Assembly: GCA_963573305.1 (NCBI GenBank)
Contig: OY754327.1
Span: forward strand, 184,210,386-184,274,385
DNA: 64,000 nucleotides
From: Pyrrhosoma nymphula
Lineage: Eukaryota; Arthropoda; Insecta; Odonata; Coenagrionidae
Reading direction: 5' to 3'
The position numbers and the translations under genes are program-made. Below are positions 32,585-43,927 of this stretch, piece by piece. A model generated the notes under the pieces. That model did no database searches and had not been told where the DNA came from. It saw only the letters and a list, made by a program, of their open reading frames with translations. Within the stretch, counting starts at the first letter, position 1. Each line of letters starts with the position of its first letter.

Positions 32585-33312
32585 GAAACGAAAATTTCGC
32601 CAATAGGCCACAATATAATAAAAACACTTGACAGGGGGTGGGGAAAGAAAAGTAAAAAGAGAGAGAGGACTTACTGGGACGTTTCGGGCATGTAGGCCCT
32701 TCTTCAGCTGTAGAAAATTGAGAAGTTATAACTTGAATTTATATATAAAATGACAAGCAAATTGTCACACGGCACAACCGGCACAATTGTCACACGGCAG
32801 GGCACAAAATGTATATATATATATATGTACAGTGTATATATATATATATATACAGTGTATATATATATATATACACTGGACAGGGGGTGGGGAAAGAAAA
32901 GAAAAAAGAGACGACTTACTGGGTAAGAAAGTTTTTCTCCAGCTGACGAAGAGCTTACAGGCTCGAAATGTTCTTACCCAGTAAGTCGTCTCTTTTTTCT
33001 TTTCTTTCCCCACCCCCTGTCCAGTTTATATTTTTTTATTGTTGTGGCCTATTGGCGAAACTTTCCCTGTGTGTATATATATATATATATATATTTTTTT
33101 TTTAATAAATCGCTCTTGGCGACGATGCACATGCATAAATAAAACAGCAAGTGTCCTTTTTGCATGTTTCTGTGTTTGTTTATTGTATTGCTGTTATATA
33201 TATATTTATATAAAATAAGACTTACAGGAAGTAGGAGAAAGAGATATAGATAAAAGGATTTGTTCTTACGGAACGTTTCGGACCGGTTGGTCCTTCCTCA
33301 GCTTTAGAAGCT
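31566..33312. repeat. Cluster of TA microsatellites and Penelope-like element tails
   Basis: Long TA runs (31792-31821, 32124-32152, 32253-32331, 32487-32526 followed by TG repeats, then TA to 32581) alternate with a 145-bp unit. The unit is present at 31819-31963, again at 32581-32726, and in part in reverse at 32150-32252. A head-to-head junction palindrome lies at 31966-32001. Bases 31566-31616 recur inverted at 32738-32788. Each unit carries a CTGANGAAG..CGAAA motif. Units next to TA runs in inverted and tandem order suit Penelope-like retroelements, but no RT or GIY-YIG frame is present here. Confidence 0.55.
32878..33030. repeat. Hairpin: inverted CAGGGGGTGGGGAAAG arms
   Basis: GGACAGGGGGTGGGGAAAG at 32878 and on through ACTTACTGGGTAAGAA is repeated in inverse ending near 33025 (CCCCACCCCCTGTCC). 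The arms are about 55-60 bp, and the loop includes a hammerhead-like motif (32943-32968). It is related to the 145-bp units nearby. Confidence 0.7.
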
Positions 33313-33711
33313 TTATTTTTATATGGGCCCAGAATTAGTCATTTGTTAATCAAAATACATTTAAAATTCTTTTGCCTTCCAAACAATTGATTAAACTTAG
33401 AATAAAGAACTGTTTTGCCCTTTTCTTTGATTTATGTCTCTGGGTATAATCTTGTTCATTTATGTATAAGTATCTTTTCAATTATGAGAACTAATTTGAG
33501 TTATAGCACTTATCGTTTATCTCGAGCTATTCTGTGACTCCAGACCCTCTTCTTATCCCATGTTGAAAATCAACCTTCAGCCACCTAATACCTTGCTGCG
33601 TAAGGATACCCTCCATCGCCGCAAGTCTCCAGTTGCTAATTTGCCAGGTTGCTTAACTAATGCTGTAAAATAAGGTTATGCTCTCATCTCTCGCTCGCTT
33701 TTTCATTGCAG

Positions 33712-34343
33712 ACAACTTGGAGCTCCTGGAGCGAGGGGATATGAAGCGAGATGTCTCACTGGCTGGCAGCATGTCGTGTGAGGAGAGCGAGGATGAGGAA
33801 GGTGGGGGAGGCGTGCCTTCGTCTCCAGCCCCCATCCCGACGGTCAACAATTCCACGACGACTACGTACCTGGTGGCTGGGAGGAGGGTTGGGGGGGGTG
33901 GTGGGAGCAGTTTGATGTTGTCCAATGACCGAGGCTACTTCCGCAAGGTGAAGCACAAGGCCGAGCGCAGGTTGCTGCAGATGACGACCCAGCAACAACG
34001 CCTGTCGGCACCGACGACGGCAGCCCACCATCATCTTCGCCAGCCGAAGCGAGAGGAGGAGGAGGAGGATGAGGATGGAGTGGTTGTGGGCGGAGGGAGA
34101 CAGAGGAGGGCGGGGAGGGGAGGGGGTGACGAGGAGGAAGAGGAGGAGGAAGAGGTGGAGGTGGAGGAGGAGGGGGAGGAAGAGGAGGAGATGGCGACGG
34201 AAGTGGTTGTGGAGGACGATGGGGTGATGGACGGAGTTGTGGTGCTTGAGGAGGACATCAAGACTGAGAATGATATGGGTGACTACATGGACATTAAGAT
34301 GGAATTGCTGGATGGCACCAACATAGTAGACTTTGACTTGGAT
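33712..34343 (+). CDS. jumu: FoxN1/4-type forkhead protein (jumeau), acidic internal exon
   Basis: The exon follows the acceptor TTTTTCATTGCAG and ends at GAT|GTAAGT. Its first two bases complete GAC with the last base of the exon at 13262. It encodes 210 further residues: LELLERGDMKRDVSLAGSMS just after the forkhead domain, then a Gly/Ser/Thr-rich region, RGYFRKVKHKAERRLLQMT, a long Glu-rich acidic run (around 34050-34200) and VLEEDIKTENDMGDYMDIKM, ending NIVDFDLD. The acidic and IKTE/IKME segments suggest a transactivation or interaction region, with IKTE resembling a sumoylation consensus (inference). The local GC content is much higher than in the flanking introns. Other-strand frames here are shadows. 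Confidence 0.9.
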
Positions 34344-35160
34344 GTAAGTTACCACAAAAACAACATAGTGTGGGTTTAGAGAGAAGAATGATACTGGTGT
34401 CATTTGCAACCAAGATTAATTTATTCCTTTGTTATGGTATTGTGAATATTTTCTTTCGTGCTTCTGTGTAAATATCCTCTTGTTGGGCATGCAGTACAAT
34501 CTCCGCTCCGTGAAATCCCCTCTCAAGTTAATTCTCACTCTCCTCAATGCGTGCACACCTCTCTCTGTGCGCTGAAGTGTGATTGGAGCAGTGTGTGTAG
34601 CAATGGTCTCCGTCAAATGCTCTCGTTAAATCAGTGTGATATTACTTTCACTTTCTCATAGACATCTCTTTTGTTGATAAACATCCTTGAGAAGATGTGC
34701 AAAGTTGTATTTTCCTTACCGATTGTCAAACAATCAGCTTATGGCATGTTGAATGGATATTAGAGGGTCTGTCACCAAACCTGTCTTACTTGTACTAAGA
34801 CATCTTAGTGTACCTATCACCATGTTACCTAGTGCAAGTGCATTGCTACTGATTATGTAGATTGCAGTTCAGGGCATGTAATGCAAATGTTGCATGTTCT
34901 ATTCTGGTATTTTTATGAGTGGGAATTATTTTCTCACGAGTACCTGAGTGGATTTGCCTTTTTCTCTGGGCTGCTTATGTCTTCATTTTTGTAATTTTTA
35001 TGTATTTGGTCATATTTTCAAGAGCTGTTTGTTTTCTTGTCATCTTTTTACCTCTATCACTTCTCTTATGCTCTCTTTTAAAATGAAGAAAGCATCTCAA
35101 GATGCAATGCCTCGCACCAAAGCTATCGTGAGGGTAAACCAATCTCTTTCCTCTAACTAG
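34344..35160 (+). other. Intron between forkhead gene exons
   Basis: An 817-bp intron with donor GTAAGT and acceptor TCCTCTAACTAG. It splits between codons (phase 0). No repeat or other gene was recognised in it. Confidence 0.8.
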
Positions 35161-35439
35161 GTTACTGATGGCATATATGACGAACTGGATGATGACAGAC
35201 TCAACCTTGGCGTTAACATAAGGTCCTCCTCATCAGCACATCTCCTCTCGCCCATCACCACCGTTCGCTCAGATTCGAGGGCAATCGCGACTGGTCCCAT
35301 GAGAGGAGGGGGCTCGGCTTTCTCTCCAAGGTCCACCATCCAAGGGAATTACTTGTACAAAACTTCGGGGAGAAAGGTCAGCCCTGGACCAGGGCTCCTG
35401 CTCACCGCTTCCACAGCTCGAAAGCTCAATGGGCTGTGA
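35161..35439 (+). CDS. jumu: FoxN1/4-type forkhead protein (jumeau), last coding exon
   Basis: Starting right after the acceptor at 35160 in the phase left by the exon ending 34343, the frame reads VTDGIYDELDDDRLNLGVNI and continues for 92 residues, including SSAHLLSPITTVRSDSR and SGRKVSPGPGLLLTAST. It ends ARKLNGL at a TGA (35437-35439). The content is Ser/Arg-rich without a named domain. The assignment rests on phase, strong splice sites and the absence of another gene. The larger minus-strand frame 35269-35673 is antisense to this exon and to the UTR. Confidence in the exon is high; confidence in the exact function of this tail is low. Confidence 0.82.
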   Translation, partial: VTDGIYDELDDDRLNLGVNIRSSSSAHLLSPITTVRSDSRAIATGPMRGGGSAFSPRSTIQGNYLYKTSGRKVSPGPGLLLTASTARKLNGL

Positions 35440-36430
35440 GAAGGTGCAATTGCATTGATGAAAACTTAACAATTCAACTCGACCTTGATGTTTTCCAAAC
35501 CATCCAGTTGCACTCTGCTGCAATTGATTTACCAAAGCTTTCCTTTTGGGACCTTCTCTAGACTTTTTTTCTCTCGTGGGCACGGAAGGAGACAGAGGCC
35601 AGACTGGACACCACGTGCACGTGCGTTCTGATGTCAGGGCGCAATCCCCTCTTGTGTTGTCGACGAGGGACACCCGCCGTGCACGGGAGTGTCAATGTGT
35701 GGGTGTGCCCAATCGGGCGATCGTTGTGCAGAGCCCTGCCCTCCCATAGAGTTACATATATAGTTGATTCCTTGCTGGGCTTCCTGCTGCCGTCCAATCC
35801 TCCTTTCAAAGGTTTTTACTCTCAAAACGTGGGATTCAGTCAATGGATTCCCCCTTAGATACAAGATTGGCTACTTTAATATTTTTATATTTTTCTATGC
35901 CTGTGAAGACCTATGTTGACTGGTTCATTTTTTATGCTTGTTTCCCATCGAAATAAGAGGCTGGGGCATAGACGAGACATTTAATATATTTTGAAATTAA
36001 ATTTGCTGTAGTGTGTTTGTAACTGTTAAGTGTACAAAAAAGAATGAACATGCAAATTTGAGTGTTTGTGAAGGATTTGTGTACCTTCCCAATTGACTTA
36101 GGGACCAAATGTGGAGAATTCTTGGATAACTCTCTGCAGGGTTTTTTCTCAATATTTTTGTAATTTATGTGATGTATTTTTGTCTATGTAGATACTTTCT
36201 TTGGAGCCATCTAATCCATGGATTCAAGTCTCTTGTGGAGAAATCAGCATTTGTATATTTATAATGAAGTTTAACTCGCTGTGTGACTCAAAGGGATGTC
36301 CTCTCTCCACGGAGAAAAAAATCTCAAGTTTTCATCTTCTATCACACTGCTAGTTTTTTTTAAACCTGTACATATAATTTTAATCTGCAACAAATTTGTG
36401 CAACAATAAAAACAATTGTAGCTCTTGCTA
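35440..36430 (+). other. 3' UTR of the forkhead gene
   Basis: The sequence after the stop is AT-rich with T-rich stretches and no repeat signature. A canonical AATAAA lies at 36405-36410. Transcription could run on to a second AATAAA near 37629-37634. From 36430 to 38160 no gene or transposon was recognised, which fits either a longer 3' UTR or plain intergenic DNA. Confidence 0.6.
36405..36410 (+). terminator. Polyadenylation signal AATAAA
   Basis: AATAAA within GCAACAATAAAAACAATTG, about 970 bp after the forkhead gene stop codon, followed by a GT/T-rich stretch (TTGTAGCTCTTGC, later GGTTAGTGGTAATGTG). Confidence 0.55.
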
Positions 36431-38216
36431 TTTCTATGGTTAGTGGTAATGTGTTAGGAAGGGACCAAACATTGGTCGCCTTGGAACCTTCTATTGGAAC
36501 TATTGTGATTTTCTTTTAGGAGAGAACTTTTTGACTTTTATACCATTGCTGCAGCTCAGTGTGTGATAATATCTCTCCATATTTGATTTCTCTTAATATA
36601 TATTTTTTGCATGCCGACAGTTGATGAACCTCTGGGGTTTGTTGTTCAAGTCATTGAAACAGTACAAATTGGAATGTAAGAAAAGTAAAGTCAGTTGTGC
36701 ATAATGATTGAATTCAAGAATGGTGCCAGTAAGGCATTTGAGTAGTATGATAGTTATTTACTTTTTCAGATAAAGAGCTAAGTCTTGTTCAGACTACTGT
36801 GCTTTATATGAAGATCTAGAGTCTATAAGCCCTTCTTGAAGAAACTCCATTGCCGAAATATATGTACAATGAACAACACTGCTTGCTGTTTAATGATGTT
36901 GGTGATCTCAATGGATGTGGCTTTTGGAGTAGAATGATCTAGTGGGATTGTTAAATGAAATTCTAAATAAACCATCCATAAAAGTGTTCTTTGGTTTGTT
37001 AATACCATGATTAAATTCCAATTATATAATACTTCATAACAAACTTTGTACATATTATTGAAATAATGATTGCATGTATTATTTAACTGTAACTGATGAC
37101 ATCCATTTTGTAATATAAATCCCTGTATAACGCAGTGAAAATTGATTTTGTCTGTGAAATGAATTGTTTCCCCAAATTTTCGTACATTAAAATGCATTTT
37201 TCACATTGATGTCAAGGTGGTGATTATTTTGTTTCTCCTTGGAGCTGGGTGCATCTTAAAATATATTTTACTCCTTCATTTTCTTGGTCAAGGTAAATGC
37301 TTTGGATTGTTGTTTGATACGCAATGAGAGCATTTTGAGAAATCTCTGCTATTGCAGGAGATCATGACTTGGTCGACCAGCCTTGACTGGACAGTCTTTT
37401 GGGTGCCTGCTGAAGGTCTCACAAATGAAATTGTTCAATGTGGATTGATTTTCGCTTAAGTGAGATGACAATTGCGTGATACCACAGATCATTCCGTGCC
37501 AAATGATCCAATAAAGAACAAGGTTAGTGCTGACGTCACTGAATACCAAGAACTTTTGTCTGCCTATCACATGCCTATGATTCTGCTTCCCCAGGCATAG
37601 CTGTGTGTTAATTTTGCTTGTTTGATTGGAAATAAAAGTGGTTACAATTAGTGCTTTCCATTCAGCGACACAAGTCGACTTAAGCAGTGGATGTTACTCT
37701 CCAATCCATGAGTGGAGGTTCGCTGCTGTACACTCGGCTGTCATGTCTTCCCCGTCGTGGCCCCAATGTGTTTTTATAATGTACTAAAACTTTCACGTGT
37801 TGCCTGCAAGCCTTCAAAATGTTTGCGTGTTACACGAGGCCATCCCCTCCACTCTTTCGCACCTGCCCTTCCCCCTTCCACTCATCCTACGGCCTCACAA
37901 GTTTGCACCTGTAACGTTCGCAGTAGTGGCAGCGGCATTGACTATCGCCAAAAAATCATATCATAGTGTGTATTGTCTTAGATGTATGGAACTCGCATAC
38001 GTTAGTGTTAGGGATATTTTGTCTGCTGTGTTAAACTATCAGTGTTATGATAACTCAAATATTAGAGTTTTAAACTGCTAATGGATTGCATCGCGCATGG
38101 ACATCAATGCAATAGGTGGATTAAAGAAATACCTACATGGCATTAGCCTTGTATGTTGGCTTTCAAAAAACATGTATTGAGCCTGAGGGGGGCACCTCTT
38201 GGCTGGATCCGCCCCT

Positions 38217-39367
38217 GGGTGGCAGGGACGCGAACTCCTGATAGCTGCGCAGCGAGGTTCGTGATTTCGTCTGCCGCTACATCACCCCCCTCGCAGTAAT
38301 TTCACCTGTGTAAAAAAATATAAAAAGGGGATAAGGGAGTGGGGTTATGTTTGGTAATCTACCAGATACGACAGGAAGTGGACTTGACGGCCGGATCTAG
38401 TCGTCCTCTGCGCAGGTTGGCCGGCCGGTGGGTCTGGAAGGTGGCCGGCATGCATATCTGTGCGGTGCCTGTCCGGGAGGCAGTCGGTCGCTGGCTCTGT
38501 CGGTCCCGTAAACACAGCCATGCTGTCTTTGAAGGGACGATCGGCGAGCACTCCGTCACTGTTGACCAAGGCTTCAGGCGATCAAGTGCCACACAAACAT
38601 CGCGGCCTTTGATGCTCAGCCGGTAGTATTTGTCTGCCCGTTGGAGACCCTCGTACGGACCATCGTAAGGGGGTTGTAGAGTCACGAGAGAACAATTCAT
38701 AATTAGTCTTCAATCTCGGGTCCTTCGCCAGGCTCCTGGGGAATACACTCAAGTCTAACCCAGTGTCTACGAGGAAACATGATCCCGTCGAGCGGTCAGG
38801 GACGAACAGGCGGCAAGGAGTCGGCAGCCGCGTTGCCCTAGAAGTTTCCCGACCGCGGAGGGGCGAAAAGAGCACACCTTCAGGCGCCGACTCCGTAACG
38901 GGAATGGAAGTGGCACTGGCGGTCTCCTGCGGCAGCATGCGGGGAGTCTGCGAGGGGGTTGCACTGCCGTCGGACCGAGTGCGATGTCGGGAATGGTGAC
39001 GGGCTAAGGTCATCAATGCGCTGCAGAAGGGTGGCGATGAGGTCGTCGTTGACAGAGGTTGCAGTAACCTGGGTGCGCCCGACCCGCCATGCGTGCCACA
39101 GTCTCCAAATCCGCGTTGTCCTGCACCGTGAGGATTGGTTGCAGGTGGGACGGCAGGCGGCTCATCCACAAAGACCGGAGGAAGCTGTCCGGGACGTCGC
39201 GCCCAGCCAGCTGGCGCAAATGGCGAAGGAATTGGGAAGGCTTTCGGTCGCCCATCTCCTCCTCTGATATCTGCTGCCGAGTATTCTGCTCTTGAGACGT
39301 TGAAAGCCTCCTCCCTAATCTTCTCGTACTTCTGCTCAGCTGGCAGGTTCGTGATTATAACCTCGAC
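38217..39367 (-). mobile_element. Gypsy retrotransposon fragment with internal deletion
   Basis: On the minus strand, NLPAEQKYEKIREE and MGDRKPSQFLRHLRQLAG with SFLRSLWMSRLPSHLQPIL (39340-39050) are Gag of a Gypsy (Ty3) family. SCFLVDTGLDLSVFPRSL (about 38740) is the protease with D-T-G. Then YDGPYEGLQRADKYYRLSIK and ALDRLKPW with RTTRSGRQVHF (38690-38350) are the very C-terminus after integrase. RT, RNase H and the integrase core are missing between 38700 and 38690. A polypurine tract (GCGAGGGGGG) precedes TGTAGCGGCAGAC at 38281, the start of the 3' LTR, which is cut near 38217 by GGGGCGGATCCAG-type sequence. Confidence 0.8.
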
Positions 39368-39369
39368 CC

Positions 39370-40109
39370 AAGGGCGTATCCAGCTCAAAACTGTAGGGTG
39401 GGGCAGCTTTCTGAATTCAACGTCATGGGGGAGGGGGTGACATGCAATAATGTACATTAACAAAAGGGGGAACAGTGAACCATATTTATTTTTTTAATTT
39501 ATTAATTTTTGAACTTAAGTTTTGAATATCTGTGGATGGCCCCAATGCAATAAATAATTCACAGTAGCATAAGGAAGAATACCATTTAATAAAAAATTAT
39601 TCTTGAACAATAGTTTACTAGGATTAGCTGCAAATTTTTTAACTGCAGCTTCCACTACTTGCGTCTTGTTTGCGAAAACCGATAGACGGTGAATGCTTAG
39701 CATTGCCTGTACCTCATTTCACATTTAATACCACAGTTCCCATTCTCCTTCGATGCCTTCCAAATTGTAAAAATGTGTACAAGTTGAAATAACTTAAATC
39801 TAATTCCCCAAAGAAACATTTCTTATTTTGCTTGGATGAAAATATGACAATGAAAATGCAGTCGATTTATCTGAAGAAAATCTGACTTCTAAAGATGATA
39901 TGATGGAATCCAAGTAAGGAATTATTAGTGACCTTCGCCAAAATTTAGATGGATTTCCGGGTGGGCGGTTGCACCTATGCTTTTGTAGACCAGCGACGTG
40001 AGTGGCGGTTACATCAATTTTTCAGAAATCTGTTGCTATTTTATTTAAAATAATTTCCTTGCTGGAAGGGAAATTGCCCCTCCTTGCCCCCCCCCCCGGA
40101 TACACCCTT
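39370..40109. mobile_element. Non-autonomous hAT-like element in Gypsy
   Basis: AAGGGCGTATCCAG at 39370 and GGATACACCCTT ending at 40109 are inverted ends. Flanks ACCTCGAC (39360-39367) and ACCTCAAG (40110-40117) agree at 6 of 8 positions and may be a decayed 8-bp duplication. The interior has no transposase. Gypsy-like sequence appears to resume just after it. Confidence 0.5.
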
Positions 40110-40135
40110 ACCTCAAGTGGCGTTTGAGCGTGTCA

Positions 40136-42068
40136 ACGACGTACCAGGGCATCACAGATGAAATTCGTGTGAACTCAAAAAGATTTTGGTCACTTATAAA
40201 CGCAAGAAGGAAGTCCTGCCTCCCTGTCTTATTCTGCATCCAATTTCCTCGGTGCTGACCGCCCCTCTGCCTTTACTGATTTCTTCTGTTCAAACTTAAT
40301 CCACGCCTCCTCCACCCTTCCACTCCCCGTGATTCAATCCGTTTATCCTCATTCTCTCTCTTCTATTTCAACCACCCCTAAGGAAGTTTTTAAGTACCTA
40401 GGCCAGCTACCATGCTCGAAATCCACCGAGTCTGATAATATGGGATCACTCTTTTTCAACCACACTGCTACCTCACTCAACATTCCTTTAACAATCCTGT
40501 TCAAAAGATTTTTCACAAGTGGCTGCTTTCCCTCCCAGTAGAAACACTCTAATGTCACACCAATTTTGACATCTGGCACTAAAGGGGTTGTAGAGAACTA
40601 CCGTCCTATTTCCATATTGCCCGTTTTATCAATAATTTTTGAATGCATCATCCATGACCGTCTTCTTCACTTCACTCTCCCCTGCATCTCCCCCAGTCAG
40701 CATGGCTTCCTCCCAGGTGGATCTTGTTTCACCAACCTCGCCATTTTACATCACCATATCACACTTCCCTTCAAATCTAACTCACAACTGGATGTTTGCT
40801 ACTTAGACTTCTCTGAAGCCTTCGACTCTGTTAACCACACCCTACTCATTCACAAACTTATGCTCAAGTACAATATCCATGGTTCTCTTTTATCCTTGCT
40901 CCGCAGTTTCCTTAACTAGCATTATCAGTGCGTTTTAATTGATGGAGTGTCGTCCACCCACTCACTCGCCAGTCATGTCAGGGGTTCCTCAAGGTAGCGT
41001 CCTCGGTCCCCTTCTGTTCTCTCTTTTTGTTGATGATGTCGTGGACTTCGTTCTCCCATTGGGATGTAACATTTTACTGTATGCGGATGAATGCAAGATA
41101 TTCAGGAAGATTTGATGGCCCCTCCGATTCCAGTTCCCTACAATCTGCCCTCTTCTCCGTCCACGCCTGGTGCTCCATCTGGCAGCTTCATATTAACGCA
41201 TTGAAGTCAGCTTTACAGACCTTTTCACTAAAGCGCAAAGCTCTAAAGTATTCCTATACCCTCTCACAAAATCCTATCCCATGTGTCAATTCCCACTGTG
41301 AGTTAGGGGTAGTCTTCGACTCTCAACTTACCTTTCACGATCACATAATTAAGACTACCAGGAAGGCGATGTCAGTTGTCAGCCTTTTGTACCGCCACAC
41401 GGACATTCAGGATTCTTTTGCTCTCTGGACAGTATTTTTTGGTTGTGTCCTTCCTGTTTTAGAATACTGTGCTCCAATTTGGCGCTTGCCCCACAGCCTT
41501 GAATACGCTCAATCGCCCTGTTAACTTCTTTCTTGCCATTGCCCGCCATAGAATCCCTTCCCTCAGAAACTCATCAAAAGAATACATCCTTTCTTCCCTT
41601 TCAATCCCAAACCTCTCTCCGTCATGTACTATGCGACATGAAGTTCCTCCATAGCATTTGGAGTGGCTCTCTCCGTACCAACTGCGTTCTTCCTCTTCAT
41701 GTTCCTTCTCGTTCCCTACCCAATAACTTCCTTCTTGACATTCCCAAATTCAGACTCGCAATGTCTCAGCGCTCCCTACTCTACTGTATCCCAAAAACTT
41801 TCAACTCCCTATCTTTGCAATTACCCTCCCTTGACCTCTTCTCCACACCCTCCATTTTCAAATCAGTCCTCAGAAAACATATTACCGAGTAGACTCCCTC
41901 TATCCCATCTCCTTGTCCATAAATCCCAATCTTTCTTTCCAATGTATTTCTCTGTTATCTTTTACATTTTTAAGGGTATATTTTGTTAAAATTTATATAA
42001 ATTTGTTTGCTTGTCACCCAATGTAATAAGCCTTTGTGCCATTTTTGGGGACTTCTTAAATAAATAAA
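40136..42068 (+). pseudogene. Jockey/CR1-like LINE, 5'-truncated, frameshifted
   Basis: The plus strand encodes FWSLINARRKSC near 40180, then KGVVENYRPISILPVLSIIF and SQHGFLPGGSCFTNL (RT). LDVCYLDFSEAFDSVNHTLL carries the first catalytic Asp. NILLYADECKIFRKI follows near 41075, where the normal YADD is YADE. The C-terminal part continues (WCSIWQLHINALKSALQTF, VLPVLEYCAPIWRLP, SQRSLLYCIPKTFNSLSLQ). At least four frame changes and stops occur (near 40230, 40540, 40925, 41510). The 3' end has a (AAATA)n-type tail near 42060. The endonuclease is missing. Confidence 0.85.
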
Positions 42069-42185
42069 TAAAATTTCTTCAAAATATTAAAAAATTTCAT
42101 TATATCACTGTCTAATCCAGCATTTTCATGGAAATGAGAGCTAAGTGTAATAAACATGTTTAGATGATTCCTTTTCATGACCTCT

Positions 42186-42280
42186 TATTATTTATTTTCT
42201 TCTTCTTTCAGGAGATATAGGTAAAATGTTTTCAACTTATTTGACCTAAATCTCCTGAAAGCAGAAGAAAATAAATAATA
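42186..42280. repeat. Short hairpin, arms of about 40 bp
   Basis: TTATTATTTATTTTCTTCTT followed by CAGGAGAT at 42186 is repeated in inverse at 42243-42280 (ATCTCCTGAAAGCAGAAGAA then AATAAATAATAA), with a loop of about 17 bp. No further structure or target duplication is seen. The rest of 42069-42514 holds nothing recognised. Confidence 0.6.
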
Positions 42281-42514
42281 AACATATTTGCTTTTTAAGC
42301 ACCAAAATGAATAGGAATTGACCATCCATTAAGTCTGAAAGATTTCCAATGGTTACCAGTGTAATTAGGCACAATGAGAGAATGGAATGATATTCCGGAA
42401 TATATTAAAATAAAAATGAAAGCCATTAAAACAGTCGGTGTCCTCTTACCTTTATGAAAAATGCTGTTCATAATTTGTAACAATATAACTGATTATCTGA
42501 AAGTAGTGTGGCTG

Positions 42515-43160
42515 TGTTTTCTACATCTACATACTACCCCGCAAGCCGCCTCAATAGGCGTGTGGCGGGGGGTGTTAGGACACCAGCCGTTTACATATAA
42601 AAAGGAAACGCTCTAATGAAATTACGCCTAGCATTTATTGAAGTCCCTTATTGTTCGGGGGAAAAACGAATTCCCATACCTATCCGTTCGGCAAAATATC
42701 TCTCTTAATTTATAGTTTCTGTCGGACCTGGAAATATAGTGGGGTTCTAATATGATGTTCTCAGTGTCGCTCTGAAAGATATCTATTCTCAATTGTTTAA
42801 GCAATCTAAGCCTAGCGTGCAGCCTCCGAGTCTCTAGCGGCTCCCAGCCTAATTCGTTTAACATCTGTGTAACGCTGTCTGTACGCCCGTAGCAGTTTTT
42901 GACGAATCGCGCAGCTTTCCTTTGTATTTTATTAAGTTTCCGGATTAAGTCTTTCTGCACTGGATCCCATATGTTCGCTGAATATTCTAGGTGTGGCCGG
43001 ACAAGTGCGAAATAGCACCTCTTTTACTTTTTCATCCGAAAATCTTCCCACAATACGCTTGACGAATCCTAGCTTCTTCAGAGCTCTGCCACAAATATTT
43101 CTTACATGTGTTCCCCACGATAGGTCCGAAGTTATCATAACTCGATACTTCACTTCATCT
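42515..43160 (-). pseudogene. CR1/Jockey-like LINE C-terminal fragment
   Basis: Two minus-strand frames (42932-43153, 42628-42960) read VMITSDLSWGTHVRNICGRA and KKLGFVKRI, then LIRKLNKIQRKAARFV and LNELGWEPLETRRLHARL with FFPRTIRDFNKC at the end. These are the usual C-terminal blocks of LINE ORF2 after the RT domain. A frame change occurs near 42945. A short 3' UTR with CCCGCCACACGCC follows to about 42515. RT and endonuclease are missing. Confidence 0.85.
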
Positions 43161-43891
43161 GTCGCCTTTATGTTAACACCATCTTTGTTTTGAAAAAAAT
43201 TAATAATTAATATTTTATTGTAATTTCAAATTTAACCTACATTATGTTTACATTTTGGTCATGAATTTTCCACCTCCAGTCCTTTTCCAGAGGGCTCTAG
43301 TCCTAGAACAATAAACACTATCACTATCAAAAGGATCACGGGTGAAATGAAACAACATTGGTTGGGTAAAATATCACTGCAAAGGAAGTGAAGGGTGAAT
43401 TCATGAAGAAAGACAACTGGTGTGGTCAAAAATACATACATAATTAGTATTTTCTTCAGAGGAAGCAGCGCTATCTTTCAAACTGTGTTGCCGTGTTTGA
43501 ACACAGTTGCTTCAGAGTTTTATAGCCGTTTCACCCACATTCCAGGGGCAAGCTTACATTAGTCTTCCTCATGATGATTTCACCTTCACAAACTCATTAA
43601 CAACCTATGAAATCACGACTATTTCTTGAAGGAGAATTTTGCTAGAGTCAACTAAAACCATCCAGCCGGCACAAGGGAGATGTTCTTCAGAAGAAATCAG
43701 GGAGAGATGAGGGGGAAGTGCTCCCCTCCCAATTCTATTCCTAAATCCTCCCATCAGGTGACACAACATAAAGTCTTTTGGATGGAAATATATATTGATG
43801 AAAACCATATTATTTTATTTTTATCACTTAAAAATTACGACAAAAATTTCCAGGCAATTGTTTTGAATTAATGTGACCACTAACAAACATC

Positions 43892-43927
43892 TGTATCAAT
43901 ATATTATATATATAATATATTGATACA
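43892..43927. repeat. Perfect 36-bp AT-rich palindrome
   Basis: TGTATCAATATATTATAT and its exact reverse complement abut with no loop. Such AT-rich palindromes are prone to cruciform formation and breakage (general knowledge). The rest of 43206-44476 holds no recognised gene. Confidence 0.85.

Larger units (their letters stand above)
13263..33711 (+). other. Large intron of the forkhead gene, filled with transposons
   Basis: The interval between the two phase-compatible exons is 20.4 kb. It starts with a GTACAT donor and ends with TTTTTCATTGCAG. It holds Tigger fragments (13593, 24533), a pogo-like element (14271), a Copia element (15854-22658), a piggyBac-like element (25901-29555), a TIR element (29640-31537) and a microsatellite/Penelope cluster (31566-33312). 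Bases 13263-13592, 15394-15853 and 33313-33711 hold nothing recognised. Confidence 0.8.

Noticed and set aside
32080..32631. 183-codon plus-strand ORF with Tyr-Ile repeats
   Set aside because: It is a translation of TA/TG microsatellites and not a protein.
33756..34409. 217-codon minus-strand ORF rich in Leu/His
   Set aside because: It is the antisense of the Glu-rich repeat of the forkhead exon and has no domain.
35269..35673. 134-codon minus-strand ORF
   Set aside because: Antisense to the last forkhead coding exon and its 3' UTR, with no recognised motif.
36823..37197. 124-codon minus-strand ORF downstream of the forkhead gene
   Set aside because: AT-rich, no motif, and lies in the likely extended 3' UTR or intergenic DNA of the opposite strand.
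38763..39440. Several plus-strand ORFs of 65-102 codons
   Set aside because: They are antisense to Gypsy gag and protease frames, which have clear motifs.
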